Source: JAGVSV01 sp040766135 (GTDB taxonomy: Bacteria; Bacillota; Clostridia; Christensenellales; Aristaeellaceae). From it: a stretch of DNA of 64,000 nucleotides. A model generated the notes under the pieces. That model ran no database searches. It was not told the origin of the DNA and saw nothing but the letters and a program-made list of their open reading frames with translations. A program made the position numbers and the translations under genes. Location of the stretch: positions 1 through 64,000 of the forward strand of contig JAXGRA010000012.1 in assembly GCA_040766135.1 (NCBI GenBank), written 5' to 3'. Shown one piece after another: positions 17,152 through 25,959 of this stretch (position 1 is the stretch's first letter; each line of letters starts with the position of its first letter).

Positions 17152-19071
17152 TTAGTTCCAGTGCCCCTCCAGCGCCTGGCTGTCGTTCTCAGCCACCAGG
17201 CCTTCCATCACCTCGTCCTGCATCAGGCCGTTGATGGTCTTGCCGGAGCGGGTGCGCAGCGATACCGTGCCGTTTTCAGCTTCCTGGTCGCCCAGCACCA
17301 GCATGTAGGGAATTTTCAGCATCTGCGCCTCGCGCACCTTGAAGCCGATCTTTTCATTGCGCAGGTCGGTCTCGACACGCAGGCCGGCAGCGGTCAGTTT
17401 TTGCTTGAGAGAGCGCGCGGCGTCATCGGCGCGGTCGGTGATCGTCAGGATCTTGGCCTGCACCGGCGCCAGCCACAGCGGGAACGCACCAGCAAAGTGC
17501 TCCACCAGCACCGCGATGAAGCGGTCAATGGAGCCGTACACCACGCGGTGAATCATCACCGGGCGATGCTTTTCGCCGTCCGGGCCAATATAGCTTAGGT
17601 CAAAGCGCTCGGGCAGGTTCATGTCCAGCTGGATGGTGCCGCACTGCCAGGTGCGGCCTAAGCTGTCGCGCAGGTGGAAGTCAATCTTGGGGCCGTAGAA
17701 CGCGCCGTCGCCCTCGTTGACCTGATAGGGCACGCCGATTTCATCCAGCGCGCCGCGCAGGCCCTCGGTGGCCAATTCCCACATTTCATCGGTGCCGATG
17801 CTCTTTTCGGGGCGCGTGCTTAATTCCACCTTATAGCCCAGGCCAAACACCTTGTACACCTGATCGGTCAGGTTGAATACGCCGATAATTTCCTCTTTGA
17901 TTTGCTCCGGCGTCATGAACAGGTGCGCATCGTCCTGGGTAAAACACCGCACGCGCATCAGGCCGTGCAGTGTGCCGCTTTTTTCGTGCCGGTGCACCAG
18001 GCCCAGTTCGCCCATGCGCACGGGCAGGTCGCGGTACGACCACATGCGCCGCTTGAACGCCAGCATGCCGCCGGGGCAGTTCATGGGCTTGATGGCAAAG
18101 TCCTGATCGTCTATCCGGGTTGTATACATATTTTCGCGGTAGTTTTCCCAGTGGCCGCTTTTCTCCCACAGCTCACGGGACAGGATCATGGGTGTCTTGA
18201 CCTCCTGATACCCGGCCTGCACGTGCACCTTGCGCCAGTAATCCTCCAGCACATTGCGCAGCACCATGCCTTTGGGATAGAAGAACGGGAAGCCCGGCCC
18301 CTCATCCAGCACGTCAAACAGATCCAACTCGCGTCCTAACTTGCGGTGGTCGCGCTTTTTGGCCTCTTCAATCATGGCCAGATATTCGTCCAAATCTTCC
18401 TTGTTGGTAAACGCCGTGCCATAGATGCGCTGCAGCATTTTGTTCTTTTCGCTGCCGCGCCAGTAGGCGCCCGCGATGCTCAGCAGCTTGAACGCCTTGA
18501 TGCGCCCCGTGCTGGGCAGGTGGGGGCCTGCGCACAGATCGACAAAATCATCGCCTTGCTTATAAAACGAGATCTCCTCGTCCTCAGGCAAGTCACGGAT
18601 GAGCTCCACCTTGTAGGGTTCGCCGTGCTCCTCCATCAGGGCAATGGCCTCGTCACGCGGCAGCGTGAAGCGCACCTCGCGCTCGTTTTTCTTGATGATG
18701 CGCTTCATTTCCTTTTCAATCGCATCCAAGGCTTCCGGTGTGAAGGGCTCCTCCACATCAAAGTCGTAGTAAAAGCCCGTGTCAATGGCCGGCCCGATGG
18801 CCAGCTTGGCGTTGGGGTACAGTTTTTTCACCGCAGCCGCCAGCACGTGAGAGGCCGTGTGCCGCAGCACATGGCGTGCATCATCATCTTCAAAGGTAAT
18901 GAATGTCAGCTCCCCGTCCTCATGAATGGGCGCGGCCAGTTCGATGACTTCGCCGTTCAGCTTGGCGGCCAGCGCGTTCTTTTTGATGTCCCCGTCCAGC
19001 CCTGCCAGGATGTCCAGCGCATTCTGTCCGTCCGGGTAGTTGCCCTTCTTGCCGTTGATAATCAGCTCCAT
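17152..19071 (-). CDS. thrS: Threonine-tRNA ligase
   Basis: A 639-residue class II aminoacyl-tRNA synthetase charging tRNA-Thr with threonine. Domains in order: TGS (about 1-60), editing domain with HTASH at 71-75 and CAGPHLPSTG, the class II catalytic core with NCPGGM and RHEKSGTLHGLMRVRCFTQD (shown to motif 2), and the C-terminal anticodon-binding domain (about 535-639). Length is normal. The frame is open 93 codons further upstream, but that stretch is the T-box leader RNA; the start at 19071 has GGAGG six bases before it and gives the standard MELIINGKKG beginning. Single-gene transcript, controlled by the T-box according to tRNA-Thr charging. Confidence 0.97.
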   Translation of the reverse strand: MELIINGKKGNYPDGQNALDILAGLDGDIKKNALAAKLNGEVIELAAPIHEDGELTFITFEDDDARHVLRHTASHVLAAAVKKLYPNAKLAIGPAIDTGFYYDFDVEEPFTPEALDAIEKEMKRIIKKNEREVRFTLPRDEAIALMEEHGEPYKVELIRDLPEDEEISFYKQGDDFVDLCAGPHLPSTGRIKAFKLLSIAGAYWRGSEKNKMLQRIYGTAFTNKEDLDEYLAMIEEAKKRDHRKLGRELDLFDVLDEGPGFPFFYPKGMVLRNVLEDYWRKVHVQAGYQEVKTPMILSRELWEKSGHWENYRENMYTTRIDDQDFAIKPMNCPGGMLAFKRRMWSYRDLPVRMGELGLVHRHEKSGTLHGLMRVRCFTQDDAHLFMTPEQIKEEIIGVFNLTDQVYKVFGLGYKVELSTRPEKSIGTDEMWELATEGLRGALDEIGVPYQVNEGDGAFYGPKIDFHLRDSLGRTWQCGTIQLDMNLPERFDLSYIGPDGEKHRPVMIHRVVYGSIDRFIAVLVEHFAGAFPLWLAPVQAKILTITDRADDAARSLKQKLTAAGLRVETDLRNEKIGFKVREAQMLKIPYMLVLGDQEAENGTVSLRTRSGKTINGLMQDEVMEGLVAENDSQALEGHWN

Positions 19072-19094
19072 AATGCCTCCTGTATGCTTGTAAA

Positions 19095-19330
19095 AATCCA
19101 TAAAAAATGCGCCCGTCCGCTGGGACGAATGCGCGCCATCCGTGGTTCCACCCTGTTTGCCCATATGGGCCACTTGTGCGGCGCTGTATCGCTCGCCCTG
19201 CGCTATCGTCCGGGGGTGGTATCGGCCTTCGTCCTTGCCCGGATGCCCTTTCAGCCACGGGGCACCCTCTCTACAGGGGCGGTGCGAAGGGACGTGTCCC
19301 CCTTCTTCCGACAGTAAATACAGTATAGGA
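19095..19330 (-). ncRNA. T-box leader (threonine) of thrS
   Basis: The minus strand upstream of thrS carries the conserved T-box core AGGGTGGAACCACG (about 19154-19141), then a terminator built around CGTCCCAGCGGACG and GCGCATTTTTT (about 19127-19100). A long stem I region precedes it, from about 19330. ACC, a threonine codon, at 19220-19218 within CGATACCACC fits the specifier position. Uncharged tRNA-Thr would favour the antiterminator and turn thrS on. Confidence 0.88.
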
Positions 19331-19406
19331 CGCTTGTTCGCTTCGGTCAAGCGGTGTTTTTGCTCAAATCATGAAACGGGTGCTCTAACCCCGTGTCCAT
19401 TTATCT

Positions 19407-19742
19407 TTATTTTTTGACAACGCTGGATTTTAAATACAGCGTACCAAAACCAGCCACTCTGCCTTGAATGTCATGTCCATTATAGGGCTCGTCCAGAATG
19501 CGAAGCGCCCGCACCTTGGTTCCCTGCTTGATGGTATCCTTGCCCAGCTTCAAATCCTGAGCAATGATTACATCGTCCCCATCCTCCAAAATATTGCCGT
19601 TTATATCCCTGGTAATCAAGGCTTCTTCAGCGGCAGCCTGCGCCATGGCATCCCAGGTATGGAAACACATGGGGCAAACAAACAGGTGGCCATCTTCGTA
19701 GGTTAAGTTTTCGTGACACTTGGGACATGCGGGTAAACCCAT
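19407..19742 (-). CDS. yjdM: YjdM/PhnA family zinc-ribbon protein
   Basis: A 111-residue protein with an N-terminal zinc ribbon (C6, C9, C23, C26 in CPKC and CPMC) and a C-terminal small beta-barrel (DGDDVIIAQDLKLG, GTKVRALRIL), the full standard architecture and length of the YjdM family, historically named PhnA or alkylphosphonate utilisation operon protein. Despite that name its function is not well established, and there are no phosphonate genes here. GGGAGG precedes the ATG. A TATAAT -10 sequence lies on the minus strand about 45 bases upstream. Single gene. Confidence 0.9.
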   Translation of the reverse strand: MGLPACPKCHENLTYEDGHLFVCPMCFHTWDAMAQAAAEEALITRDINGNILEDGDDVIIAQDLKLGKDTIKQGTKVRALRILDEPYNGHDIQGRVAGFGTLYLKSSVVKK

Positions 19743-19833
19743 TGAGTTTTCCTCCCTTTAGTTTATATGCTCAGTTACTATTATACATGATTTTGAAAAA
19801 TATTCTTCTCACAGCCCGCTTACCTCCACACGC

Positions 19834-19871
19834 AAAGAACTAACCTACACATATACGCAGGTTAGCTCTTT
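19834..19871. terminator. Terminator after the cytochrome gene
   Basis: AAAGAACTAACCT pairs with AGGTTAGCTCTTT (one mismatch) around a 12-base loop, 38 bases downstream of the cytochrome stop on the minus strand. Confidence 0.6.
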
Positions 19872-19908
19872 TAATTACAGGGAAATAAGGAAAAATAAGA
19901 TTGGAATA

Positions 19909-21216
19909 TTACTTCAGCGTGCCCTTGTGCTCCTTAAACAGCGCCTCGGCTTTGTCGTAATATTCAAGAACCTGGTCATAGTTGTGGATGGAGGTAGTCC
20001 CCGGCACTGCGCCCTGGATATAGTCACCTTCTGTTTTCTTTGAATAGGCCAGGTAGTAGTCCCCCCGGGAATAGGCATCCCTTGCGGCTTGGATTAGTTC
20101 CTCACTCAGGCCTGCATCCATGGCGGCAATGATAGCATCCCGCAGCTCTTTTTGCGTATCCCGTACCTGGAAGTAACGCTCGCTGGCGTCATTTTGCAGC
20201 TGCTTGGTATAGGCGATCAGGTCGTCTGTGGTTTTGATGGTCTCCGTGGTGTGGCAGGCCATGCACATGTTCATTGCCGCGCGGCTTTCAAAAACCGAGC
20301 CGGATGCATTGTGGCTTCTGTACTCGGTGCCGTCAGCAGCGATTTCCACCGGCATATGGCAGTCCACACACGACAGCCCCAGTTTTTGATGGATGCTGCC
20401 CTGGTACATCTCCACATCCAGGTAAGAACCCGTCCCATAGGTTTTTATTCCGGTTTCCTCGTCAAACACAACCGCATCCAGAAGGGCATCATTGCTTTGG
20501 TTGGGGTTTTTGTTGGTGCATTCCACCAGCGCGTTGTAGATGCTGTCCAAGTCGTAGCCATACTTATGAACATCGTAAACGCCTTCCAGATCAGATGTGA
20601 GCACCTCCAAGCCCGTAAACACTGTATGGCACTGGGCACAGACGGCTTCGCCCGGTGCAAATTTGGGAATATCGTCGGTAATCCTGCTGGAGTAAATGAC
20701 ATTGGTGGTCAGAACTTCCCCGGGCTTGTTGCCGTGGCACTGATAGCACGACCAGAAATCCATCCCGGGATGCTTCGCCTTTACATCCGACCATTTGATG
20801 TTCAGCACATCATCGCCATAGGTTTCATAGGCCCATTGATAACCGGAGGAATGGCAGGCCAGGCAGGCCACGGAAAAACTCTCCGGCGTATTGGGATAGG
20901 CTGCAAAAAATGTTTGCTCCAAGGTGGAGTGGCCATTTTGCGCAAAGATGCCGTACTTGTCGATATCCGCCTGGCTGGCTTCCCCACCCTTCCTGAACGA
21001 TGCAACCACATGGGGATATACCTTTGACCAATCGTCAGCGTTCTTTACCTCTTCAAAGGTTGTCGCCCTTTCCTCCGGCGCAAACGTATGGGTAAGAGGC
21101 CGCGGGTTAGCCGCCAAAGGCAGTTCGGCCGTGTTTTCAGGGCCGATGACATAGGCTACGGAAAGCGCCACCACCCAACCCAGAATCAGGGTTAATCCGA
21201 TAATCCTCTTCTTCAT
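19909..21216 (-). CDS. NrfA-like pentaheme cytochrome c (c552 family)
   Basis: A 435-residue extracytoplasmic protein with an N-terminal signal or anchor (residues 5-24) and five heme-binding CXXCH motifs at 118-122, 157-161, 193-197, 283-287 and 318-322. Order, spacing and CVDCHMP around heme 4 match ammonia-forming nitrite reductase NrfA. Two differences matter: the active-site heme motif is CLACH, not the usual CXXCK, and the tyrosine that follows heme 3 in NrfA (CAQCHxEYY) is absent (CAQCHTVFTG). H276 (SIHQKLG) corresponds in place to the catalytic histidine. No NrfH or cytochrome maturation gene is nearby. A CXXCH-type nitrite reductase or a different reductase are both possible. Confidence 0.8.
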   Translation of the reverse strand: MKKRIIGLTLILGWVVALSVAYVIGPENTAELPLAANPRPLTHTFAPEERATTFEEVKNADDWSKVYPHVVASFRKGGEASQADIDKYGIFAQNGHSTLEQTFFAAYPNTPESFSVACLACHSSGYQWAYETYGDDVLNIKWSDVKAKHPGMDFWSCYQCHGNKPGEVLTTNVIYSSRITDDIPKFAPGEAVCAQCHTVFTGLEVLTSDLEGVYDVHKYGYDLDSIYNALVECTNKNPNQSNDALLDAVVFDEETGIKTYGTGSYLDVEMYQGSIHQKLGLSCVDCHMPVEIAADGTEYRSHNASGSVFESRAAMNMCMACHTTETIKTTDDLIAYTKQLQNDASERYFQVRDTQKELRDAIIAAMDAGLSEELIQAARDAYSRGDYYLAYSKKTEGDYIQGAVPGTTSIHNYDQVLEYYDKAEALFKEHKGTLK

Positions 21217-21544
21217 GTTTGATTAACCTCCGCTGTATCTTTGTTGACGCTATTGTACATATATTGGCTTTGTTGGACAAGGGCTGTTGCAAAGTCTATC
21301 AAAAGATAAAAAAAGAAGAGCCAGTTAAAAGTTGCGCGCTTTTTAGTACCTGAACAACCTGTGCTTCAATGCATCTAAGCCTTTGGGAATGATTGTATTA
21401 ATGTACAGTCTAACTTTTTTACGATATATCAGTGGAATGGGCAAACGTCAGAAACTCATCAGAATTTTACCTTAATTATACCAAACCAGCACATAAAATT
21501 AGTATGCTATAATTGACATCAGAATAAAGAAAGGGGCTGTTTTT
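21217..21544. promoter_or_regulatory. Divergent intergenic region with promoters for the cytochrome and SPFH genes
   Basis: AT-rich, 328 bases. Minus strand: TTGTCC (21280-21275), 17-base spacer, TACAAT (21257-21252) for the cytochrome gene. Plus strand: TATAAT at 21508-21513, 32 bases before the SPFH start, without a clear -35. No open frame or stable hairpin of note in the middle. Confidence 0.5.
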
Positions 21545-22561
21545 ATGAAAGAAAAACAACTGAATGCCAGGCCAGGGATGCCGGTTTTGTTGATATCGGT
21601 TGTGCTCTACCTTGTTGCTATCGGGTTTGTTATATTGGGCGCTGTTTTGCTGGATCAGGAAAAAGGCATTGGTGCCCTGCCCTTGGTGCTGGGTATCCTT
21701 TGGCTGATTGTCGGCTTTATTCCGTTTATAGGGTTGAAGGTGCTTAAGCCCAACGAAGCGCTGGTGCTGACCCTGTTTGGGCAATACACGGGCACCTTGC
21801 GGGAGCCGGGCTTCTTCTTTGTCCATCCGTTTTCGGTGGCCGTCAATCCCGCCGCCAAAACCAAGTTGGGGCAAAGCGGTGATGTAGGCGAGGGCAAACA
21901 AGGCATTGTTATCTCCAGCGATGGCGGAAAGATCGATGTGGAATCCCTGGGCAAACGGGTTTCCCTCAAGGCTATGACGCTCAACAATGCCAAACAGAAG
22001 GTCAACGATTGCCTGGGCAACCCGGTGGAAATCGGCATCGCGGTTATCTGGCGCGTGGTGGACACCGCCAAGGCCGTGTTCAACGTGGACAACTACAAGG
22101 AATACCTGTCGCTGCAGTGCGACAGCGCACTGCGCAACATTGTGCGCATTTATCCCTATGATGTCGCCCCCAATGTGGATACCACCGGCGATGGCGAGCC
22201 GGACGAGGGCAGCCTGCGCGGCTCCAGCGAGGTGGTCGCCCAGCGTATCAAGGATGAAATCCAGGGCAAGGTAAACGATGCCGGGCTGGAGATTTTGGAA
22301 GCGCGCATTACCTATCTGGCCTATGCGCCGGAGATTGCCGCCGTGATGCTGCAGCGCCAGCAGGCCAGCGCCATTGTGGATGCCCGGAAGATGATTGTGG
22401 ACGGCGCTGTGGGCATGGTGGAGATGGCGTTGGAAAAGCTTGCAAAAAACGAGACCGTGACCTTGGATGAGGAACGCAAGGCCGCCCTGGTATCCAATCT
22501 CCTGGTGGTGCTGTGCGGCAACCGCGATGCCCAGCCCGTAATCAACAGCGGAAGTATCTAA
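21545..22561 (+). CDS. SPFH domain (band 7/stomatin-type) membrane protein
   Basis: A 338-residue protein with two N-terminal membrane helices (about 14-36 and 43-63) and then an SPFH domain (about 66-260: LKPNEALVLTLFGQYTGTL, then EIGIAVIWRVVDT and VAQRIKDEIQGKVNDAGLEI), ending in a helical tail with VMLQRQQASAIVDARKMIVD. Such proteins form scaffolds in membrane microdomains. AAAGGGG lies about ten bases before the ATG. Single gene with its own promoter and terminator; the neighbours give no hint of a specific role. Confidence 0.9.
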   Translation: MKEKQLNARPGMPVLLISVVLYLVAIGFVILGAVLLDQEKGIGALPLVLGILWLIVGFIPFIGLKVLKPNEALVLTLFGQYTGTLREPGFFFVHPFSVAVNPAAKTKLGQSGDVGEGKQGIVISSDGGKIDVESLGKRVSLKAMTLNNAKQKVNDCLGNPVEIGIAVIWRVVDTAKAVFNVDNYKEYLSLQCDSALRNIVRIYPYDVAPNVDTTGDGEPDEGSLRGSSEVVAQRIKDEIQGKVNDAGLEILEARITYLAYAPEIAAVMLQRQQASAIVDARKMIVDGAVGMVEMALEKLAKNETVTLDEERKAALVSNLLVVLCGNRDAQPVINSGSI

Positions 22562-22576
22562 CACCAATCGCTGATA

Positions 22577-22608
22577 AGGGGCTGTAACTGATTTTTGCTA
22601 CAGCCCCT
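22577..22608 (+). terminator. Terminator of the SPFH gene
   Basis: AGGGGCTGTA/TACAGCCCCT, a perfect 10-bp stem with a 12-base loop, 15 bases after the stop. Confidence 0.7.
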
Positions 22609-22620
22609 GTATGAATTATG

Positions 22621-22642
22621 AGGCCGCTTTCACAGCGGCCTT
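22621..22642. terminator. Second hairpin between convergent genes
   Basis: AGGCCGCT/AGCGGCCT with a 5-base loop, 14 bases past the end of the MFS gene on the minus strand. Confidence 0.55.
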
Positions 22643-22655
22643 AAGTTATGTAGGT

Positions 22656-23828
22656 TTATACTGACTGCGGCTTCCCCAGCAGCCGGTGCGCCGCCCAGGC
22701 CGAGGCCAGCGAAACGCCTGCCATTACAAAGTACGATACCGACAGCCCCGACCAGCGGATGAGATACCCCATCAGCACGGGGCCGATGGTCATGCCGATG
22801 CCGTACACGGCTTGGTACAGGCCCATGCCCGCACTGCGCTTTTCGGGCGCAATGGTGCGCACGCATTGCCCCAGCAGGATGGAGAACGTAAAGGAAAAGC
22901 CCACGCCTGCCAGACTTTGCACCGCAAACAGCTGCGTCATGTTGACCGCCAGCGGTGCCAATACGCAATAGAGCGCCTCCAATAAAAAGCCTAGCGTGAT
23001 GATGCCGCGTGCACCGATGCGCTGAAACAGCCATTTGGTGGCCACCAGATTGGCCAGCACCAGCGGCAGCATCAGCGCAATGTTGAGGAAACTCAGCTGC
23101 GCATCGGTAGCCTTCAGCTCCACGGCGAGGTTGACGGTAAACGTATAGAAGGTGCCAAAGGAAATGACCTGAATCAGCGCGCCCAGCAGCGAGGTAACCT
23201 GCAGGTTGCGATCCTGCGCCACCACTAAGAAATCCTTTATATCCATGGGCGTGCGCTTGCGCGGCACATCGCGGATAAACAAGCTCATCCCCAGCGACAG
23301 AACGGCGGTAACAAACCCCGCCCAGAACGCCGCGCGCACGGTGTACCACGTTACTAGCGCGCCCATGGCGACAAAGCACACCAGCCTGCCCAAATGGTTG
23401 GCGTTGCTTAGCTGCGAAATGCGGCGCGGGGCCTCGTCCACCGCAAAATAGCTGCCATACAGAACAGTGAACGACACCCAGGAGCCCGAACCAATACCCG
23501 CGATGCCGCGGAACACAAAAAAACCGGTGGGGTTATAAAACAGCAGCATACCGGCCGTGGACAGCACCGCCATCAGGCAGCCCATTACAATAAAAGGCTT
23601 TTGCCGGCCCATACGGTCGGCCCATATGCCGATAGGAATGCGCACCACCAGCTGCGTCAAGCCGTATATGCCTGCCACCAGCCCCATAAAATCGGGTGAA
23701 GCCCCCATCAGCTTCATCTCCGGGTTCAGGTACGGCGCGCAGGTGTACTGCGAAAACCAGAACCACCCCGTCAGCACAAAAAGCAGCGCTGCCGATGTGC
23801 GGTATGGGTTGGGTTGTGACTGCTGCAT
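22656..23828 (-). CDS. MFS transporter
   Basis: A 390-residue major facilitator with 12 predicted helices. The MFS loop 2-3 motif is present as GIWADRMGRQKPF (residues about 68-80). AGGAGG lies about seven bases before the ATG. It is followed 85 bases upstream by the RpiR regulator gene, same strand, so the two may be co-transcribed, which would place it in control of a sugar or sugar derivative regulon. Substrate not predictable; exporters and sugar importers both occur in this branch. Confidence 0.88.
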   Translation of the reverse strand: MQQSQPNPYRTSAALLFVLTGWFWFSQYTCAPYLNPEMKLMGASPDFMGLVAGIYGLTQLVVRIPIGIWADRMGRQKPFIVMGCLMAVLSTAGMLLFYNPTGFFVFRGIAGIGSGSWVSFTVLYGSYFAVDEAPRRISQLSNANHLGRLVCFVAMGALVTWYTVRAAFWAGFVTAVLSLGMSLFIRDVPRKRTPMDIKDFLVVAQDRNLQVTSLLGALIQVISFGTFYTFTVNLAVELKATDAQLSFLNIALMLPLVLANLVATKWLFQRIGARGIITLGFLLEALYCVLAPLAVNMTQLFAVQSLAGVGFSFTFSILLGQCVRTIAPEKRSAGMGLYQAVYGIGMTIGPVLMGYLIRWSGLSVSYFVMAGVSLASAWAAHRLLGKPQSV

Positions 23829-23913
23829 GGCTATGCCTCCTGTTCCCGGCCATTAACGGCCGCACGGCACTCAGCATACGCCCAATTGCCGCAAAAAGCC
23901 AGCGTTGGTAAAA

Positions 23914-24792
23914 TCAGGGAGCAGGCTTGCGCGCGGATTTTCTGGTTGTCTTTTTAGCGTGCTTGGGAGGGATGGCCTCGCTGGGGTATGGCAAACCCAC
24001 GCCACGGAATATCGCCAGGGCGATCAGCATATCCACCGCGCCCATCAGCGCAGTGCGCGTAGCGATGGAGCAGAATTCCTCCGGTGCGTTGGCAGCCGCA
24101 TACTGTATAATCACATCACACACCTGCTCAGCCTCGGGCGTTGTGCGCCGGAGCATGGCAATCACCCGCGCGCCATTTTGGCGCGCACGCGCCGCACCGG
24201 CCACCAGTTCCTTGTGCTGATCAATGTCGGACAATACCATCAGCACATCATCCTGTCCCAAAGAGGACATGCGCTTGAGCTGCTCCTCCACATCCGCAGA
24301 TAAATAGGGGTTCATACCCGCGCGCCCCAGCCCGCGATGGGCTGCCCGCACCGCTATCATGCCGGAGCCCAGGCCGCACAGGTCGATGCGCGGCGCCTTT
24401 CTCAGCAGCTGCACAGCATCCTCCACATGGTTGCTGTCTACATGCAATACAATATCTTCCAGCGCGGCAATTTCCCAGTACGCTACCGCCCTGCAGATGT
24501 CGTCCGCTGAGCTTTCAGGCGTCAGGGAGAAAAAATCCGGCCGGTTATCGTGCGCTGTGATGGCCTGCTCGGCGCTGAGCGTCGTCAAAAGCTCTTTATA
24601 GCCGCTAAAGCCCAGCTTTTTGCACAGGCGCACCACCGCCGGTTTGGACGTGTCGCAAGCCTTCGCAATATCCAGCATAGGCGTCCGCGGCAAATTGGCT
24701 GCATTATCGAAAAAATAATCTGCTAAGCGGCGTTCGGTCGGGGTAAGGGTAGCATACATCCCTTTCAAACAAAATAAAGTGTTGGTTTTCAT
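23914..24792 (-). CDS. RpiR/MurR family transcriptional regulator
   Basis: A 292-residue regulator: N-terminal RpiR helix-turn-helix domain (about 1-77; TPTERRLADYFFDNAANL, DIAKACDTSKPAVVRLCKKL) and a C-terminal SIS sugar-phosphate-binding domain (about 110-255; DLCGLGSGMIAVRA). The tail is basic (KKTTRKSARKP), which is unusual and may add non-specific DNA affinity. Start at 24792 because GGAGGG lies six bases upstream; the open frame extends 11 codons further. It is divergent from a ROK kinase, with -35 boxes overlapping, so it probably controls both directions in response to a sugar phosphate made by that kinase. Confidence 0.92.
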   Translation of the reverse strand: MKTNTLFCLKGMYATLTPTERRLADYFFDNAANLPRTPMLDIAKACDTSKPAVVRLCKKLGFSGYKELLTTLSAEQAITAHDNRPDFFSLTPESSADDICRAVAYWEIAALEDIVLHVDSNHVEDAVQLLRKAPRIDLCGLGSGMIAVRAAHRGLGRAGMNPYLSADVEEQLKRMSSLGQDDVLMVLSDIDQHKELVAGAARARQNGARVIAMLRRTTPEAEQVCDVIIQYAAANAPEEFCSIATRTALMGAVDMLIALAIFRGVGLPYPSEAIPPKHAKKTTRKSARKPAP

Positions 24793-24867
24793 TGCAATCC
24801 CTCCGAAAAACGAATACAGTAACAAAGCTGTGCGTACAATCGTTCAACCATCTATGGTGTTGATATT

Positions 24868-24918
24868 AGTTTACTATATTTGTCCTACCTTGACAAGTAT
24901 CTGGGGCTTCCGTAAACT
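24868..24918. promoter_or_regulatory. Back-to-back divergent promoters sharing the -35 region
   Basis: Plus strand: TTGACA (24890-24895), 17 bases, TAAACT (24913-24918). Minus strand: TTGTCA (24896-24891), 17 bases, TAAACT (24873-24868). The two -35 boxes overlap on opposite strands, so only one polymerase can bind at a time. Confidence 0.7.
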
Positions 24919-24984
24919 TTTAGAACAGGAAGGAAACAAGCAGCTACCCGCATGGAGGGAGCACACGATCAGGAGGTATAACCA

Positions 24985-25926
24985 ATGAGCCATTCGCTGC
25001 GTCTTGGCATTGATCTGGGCGGCACCACAGCCAAGGTGGGTGTGGTGGATGAGCGTGCGCAGGTGCTGCACGCCATCAGCGTGCCCACGCCGATGGATTT
25101 TTCACAGGCTGCCGATGCCATGGCCGCCGCCGTGCATGAGGTTGCTGCGCTGTCGGGCTGCACGGTGCAGGATTTCCCCTTTGTCGGTGCCGGCGTGCCC
25201 AGCATGATCAACCCGCGCACCGGGCGCATGGTGTTTGCCAACAACACGGGCTGGCATGACGCGCCCATGCGCGAAGCGCTGGAACAGCGCCTTGGCATCC
25301 CCGTGCATTTGGCCAACGACGCGGACTGCGCGCTGCTGGCCGAGGCGCAGGCCGGTGCCGCGCAGGGCGCTGACCATGCGCTGATGATCACGCTGGGCAC
25401 CGGAGTGGGCAGCGCCATCATCCTCAACGGACACCTGTTTACCGGCGGCGATGGCATGGGCATGGAGGCCGGGCACCTGCCGCTGGTGGCAGGCGGCTAC
25501 CCGTGCACCTGCGGCGCGCGCGGCTGCTTGGAGGCCTATGCCTCGGCTACGGGCCTGGCTGCCCTTGCGCGTGAGGAACTGCAACAGGTGCAACACAGCG
25601 CGCTGCACGCCCCGGATACCAAGCTCACCGGCCGCACCATCTTTGCGGCCGCCAACCAGGGGGATGCTGCTGCCATCCGCATCATTGACCGGTACTGCGC
25701 ACTGCTGTCACAGGGCCTAGGCGGGCTGATCACGGTGTTCCGTCCGCAGGTGGTGGTCGTGGGCGGCGGTATCAGCCATGCCGGGGCACCGCTGTTTGAC
25801 CGGCTGCATACACTGGTGCCGCAGTTTGTATTTGCAAACGCACAAATCGGCACGCCGGATATCCGCCCCGCCGCGCTGGGCAACGAAGCCGGCATCGTCG
25901 GCGCGGCGTTCTTAGACCGCGCCTGA
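24985..25926 (+). CDS. ROK family sugar kinase
   Basis: A 313-residue kinase. ATP-binding DLGGTTAK at 10-17, catalytic aspartate D112 in NDAD, and the ROK zinc signature: H164 in GHLPL with C174, C176 and C181 in CTCGARGC. These are the features of functional glucokinases and N-acetylmannosamine kinases rather than ROK repressors; there is no N-terminal helix-turn-helix. AGGAGG is eight bases before the ATG. It probably phosphorylates the sugar released or handled by the 804-residue protein encoded 33 bases downstream, generating the ligand for the RpiR regulator. Sugar not determined. Confidence 0.93.
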   Translation: MSHSLRLGIDLGGTTAKVGVVDERAQVLHAISVPTPMDFSQAADAMAAAVHEVAALSGCTVQDFPFVGAGVPSMINPRTGRMVFANNTGWHDAPMREALEQRLGIPVHLANDADCALLAEAQAGAAQGADHALMITLGTGVGSAIILNGHLFTGGDGMGMEAGHLPLVAGGYPCTCGARGCLEAYASATGLAALAREELQQVQHSALHAPDTKLTGRTIFAAANQGDAAAIRIIDRYCALLSQGLGGLITVFRPQVVVVGGGISHAGAPLFDRLHTLVPQFVFANAQIGTPDIRPAALGNEAGIVGAAFLDRA

Positions 25927-25959
25927 ATACGCGCCTTTGCGCGAAAAGAAAGGATTATT

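Noticed and set aside
18346..19317. A 323-codon open frame opposite thrS
   Set aside because: Antisense of a certain gene and its leader; no domain, no ribosome site.
19072..19350. A 93-codon N-terminal extension of the thrS reading frame
   Set aside because: The stretch is the T-box leader RNA (AGGGTGGAACCACG core and terminator). The true start at 19071 has a ribosome site and gives the standard protein beginning.
19909..21216. Calling the cytochrome a proven nitrite reductase (nrfA)
   Set aside because: The active-site lysine motif and catalytic tyrosine are not present, so only NrfA-like is justified.
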